A DNA stretch of 64,000 nucleotides, from assembly GCA_035626815.1 (NCBI GenBank), contig DASPMY010000036.1, positions 1 to 64,000 of the forward strand, in the 5' to 3' direction. Shown here piece after piece: positions 62,692 through 64,000 of this stretch; the stretch's first letter is position 1; each line of letters begins with the position of its first letter. The notes under the pieces are model-generated. The model was not told where the DNA came from and made no database searches. It saw nothing but the letters and a program-made list of their open reading frames with translations. This DNA comes from Croceibacterium_A sp035626815 (GTDB lineage Bacteria; Pseudomonadota; Alphaproteobacteria; Sphingomonadales; Sphingomonadaceae). A program made the position numbers and the translations under genes.

Positions 62692-63207
62692 ATGTCGATG
62701 ATCGCTGCTGTGATCGGCCGCCTGCTGCTGGCCGCCATGTTCATCGTCTCGGGCCTGCAGAAGCTCGCCGACCCGGGGCCGACCGCGCAGATGCTCGGCG
62801 CGACCAACCTGCCGGCCAGTTTGGCCCTCCCCACCGGGGTGTTCGAGCTGGTCGCCGGGCTGCTGCTGGCGATCGGGCTGATGACGCGGCTGGTCTCGAT
62901 CCTGCTCGCCGGCTTCGTCGCGCTGACGATCTTCTTCTTCCACAACGATTTCGCCGACCCGCTGCAGGGCACGCTGGCGCTCAAGAACGTGGCCATCATC
63001 GGCGGCTTGCTGATGACGTTCGCCTACGGCCAGATGCGCGGCAGCTACGATCACATGCGCGCTCGCCGCAAGATCTACGACGCCGAGCTGCGCGCGGCGC
63101 GGGCCGAGGGCCGCGCGGATGGCGCGACGGCCGTGCCGCGCACCGTGGTCGCCGATGCCGATGGCGACGGGGTGCCCGAAGCGCGGCCGAAGCGCCGCTG
63201 GTTCTGA
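62692..63207 (+). CDS. DoxX family membrane protein
   Basis: Predicted 171 residues with GGAGAA 5-10 bases before ATG 62692. Four membrane helices occupy about residues 3-125: AAVIGRLLLAAMFIVSGLQK is the DoxX start signature, followed by GVFELVAGLLLAIGLMTRL and FHNDFADPLQGTLALKNVAIIGGLL. A hydrophilic C-terminal tail of about 45 residues (ends RPKRRWF) is longer than usual. Role unknown; DoxX proteins have been linked to redox stress at the membrane. Confidence 0.9.
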   Translation: MSMIAAVIGRLLLAAMFIVSGLQKLADPGPTAQMLGATNLPASLALPTGVFELVAGLLLAIGLMTRLVSILLAGFVALTIFFFHNDFADPLQGTLALKNVAIIGGLLMTFAYGQMRGSYDHMRARRKIYDAELRAARAEGRADGATAVPRTVVADADGDGVPEARPKRRWF

Positions 63208-63231
63208 GCCGGCGCCGGCCGGCCGGGAGGA

Positions 63232-64000
63232 TTACAGGCTCAGCCTGACGCTCAGCTTGACGTTGCGCCCGGCGAGCGGGACGAAGTCCTTGGTGAAGCT
63301 GGCGTGGCGCCGGCCTTCGGCGTCGAACAGGTTGTTCGCCTGCAGCATGACGGTGAGGTTGTCGCCGCCGCGCAGCGGCTTCCACGCGGCCGACAGGTTG
63401 ACGTGGGCGAAGCCCTCGGTCGGCGTCTCGAGCGGCGCGGTGCGATCCTGGCCGGCGAACCACTGCACCTCGGCGCGCAAGTCGAGCGGGTCGGACTGCA
63501 GCTCGAGCGCGCCGAGCAGGCTCAGCGGCGGGATGCGCGGGACCGGGGTGCCGTCGGCGAGCGTCGCGCGGACGTAGTCGCCCTGCAGGTCGGCGATGGC
63601 GCGGAACCCGGCGAGGCGCATCAGCGAGACGTTGGCCTCGCCCTCGATGCCGAAGTAGTCGGCGCCTTGCTGCCGCTGGCGATAGACCGGCACGCCGTCG
63701 TTCTCGGCGCCGGTGGCCTGGAGATAGACGAAATCGTCGAACCACGTGCGATACACCGACAGGCCGACGTCGGAGGCGCCGAAATTGGCGCGGACGTAGC
63801 CTTCGAGCCCGAGCGCGGTTTCCTGCCGCAGCGCCGGGTTGCCGATCTCGAACTGCCGGGTGGCGACGTGCGGGCCGTCGGCGAACAGCTCCTCGGCCGA
63901 TGGCGCGCGGGCGGCGCGCGAGCCGTTGACGCCGAGCCGCACGCCGGGAGCCGGGCTGTAGGCGAGGCCGAGCGCGCCCGACAGGCCGTCGAATCGGCGC
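63232..64000 (-). CDS. TonB-dependent receptor, ZnuD-like, C-terminal part (start outside window)
   Basis: The leftward frame is open to the window edge, so only the last ~256 residues of the barrel are seen. The block RAPSAEELFADGPHVATRQF and the following EIGNPALRQETAL match the zinc receptor ZnuD subgroup. Later barrel parts (WFDDFVYLQATG, FGIEGEANV) are also typical, and the end NVKLSVRLSL is a normal barrel closing strand. The N-terminal plug is missing, so the assignment is by barrel only; a His-rich ZnuD loop is not in the visible part. Confidence 0.85.
   Translation of the reverse strand, partial: RRFDGLSGALGLAYSPAPGVRLGVNGSRAARAPSAEELFADGPHVATRQFEIGNPALRQETALGLEGYVRANFGASDVGLSVYRTWFDDFVYLQATGAENDGVPVYRQRQQGADYFGIEGEANVSLMRLAGFRAIADLQGDYVRATLADGTPVPRIPPLSLLGALELQSDPLDLRAEVQWFAGQDRTAPLETPTEGFAHVNLSAAWKPLRGGDNLTVMLQANNLFDAEGRRHASFTKDFVPLAGRNVKLSVRLSL

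Overview
This is a GC-rich (roughly 70% by eye) bacterial chromosome segment. The gene content fits an alphaproteobacterium, most likely Sphingomonadales. The signs are a glutathione-dependent formaldehyde pathway feeding an Fds-type formate dehydrogenase, metX-metW divergent from hisC-tyrA, several TonB-dependent receptors, a BlaI/M56 pair, DUF6152 proteins, paired GMC dehydrogenases and many palindromic REP-like elements. That placement is inference from gene content, not from a marker gene. Coding is dense: many genes join through 4-base ATGA, GTGA or TTGA overlaps, and no gap reaches 300 bases.

Layout. 1-9667: C1 detoxification and oxidation: adhC (5' end cut), two VOC proteins, fghA, fdsG, fdsB, mobA, fdsA, fdsD, then a GIY-YIG/FdhD fusion whose linker is a translated REP element. 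9899-13681: metXW facing hisC-tyrA. 13678-16560: an envelope and division set (plsC, a DUF218 protein, ftsX, ftsE). 16722-19532: a zinc-ribbon membrane protein, tRNA-Leu(GAG) and small or secreted unknowns. 19751-27365: a compact type IV secretion operon in the order virB3-B4-B6-B8-B9-B10-B11-B2, with no virB1, B5, B7 or virD4 in the window. 27362-32479: a predicted operon of BlaI repressor, M56/BlaR1-like sensor with C-terminal tandem repeats, secreted protein with the same repeats, and TonB receptor, preceded by two TACA-TT-TGTA operators.

32612-36351: a periplasmic set alternating two long unknown exported proteins with two DUF6152 proteins, ending in a cytochrome b561-YceI fusion. 36361-42794: sulfotransferase, aldehyde dehydrogenase, two GMC oxidoreductases and a SnoaL-like protein, which looks like alcohol-to-acid oxidation. 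42836-47061: trxB, an LTA-synthase-like membrane sulfatase, a secreted unknown and an endolysin-like M15 peptidase. 47226-55801: a chemosensory operon read leftward (cheA, cheW, cheY, cheB, cheR, GGDEF-EAL, MCP). 55876-58488: a thiamine diphosphate enzyme divergent from a metallo-beta-lactamase-fold hydrolase. 58619-64000: putA carrying an in-frame REP insertion between its two enzymatic domains, dcd, a DoxX protein, and the 3' part of a ZnuD-like receptor cut by the window end.

The most unusual points are the two places where REP palindromes became protein (FdhD fusion, PutA linker), the BlaI-M56-repeat-TonB receptor operon, and the DUF6152 group, whose predicted mature proteins begin with His-His.
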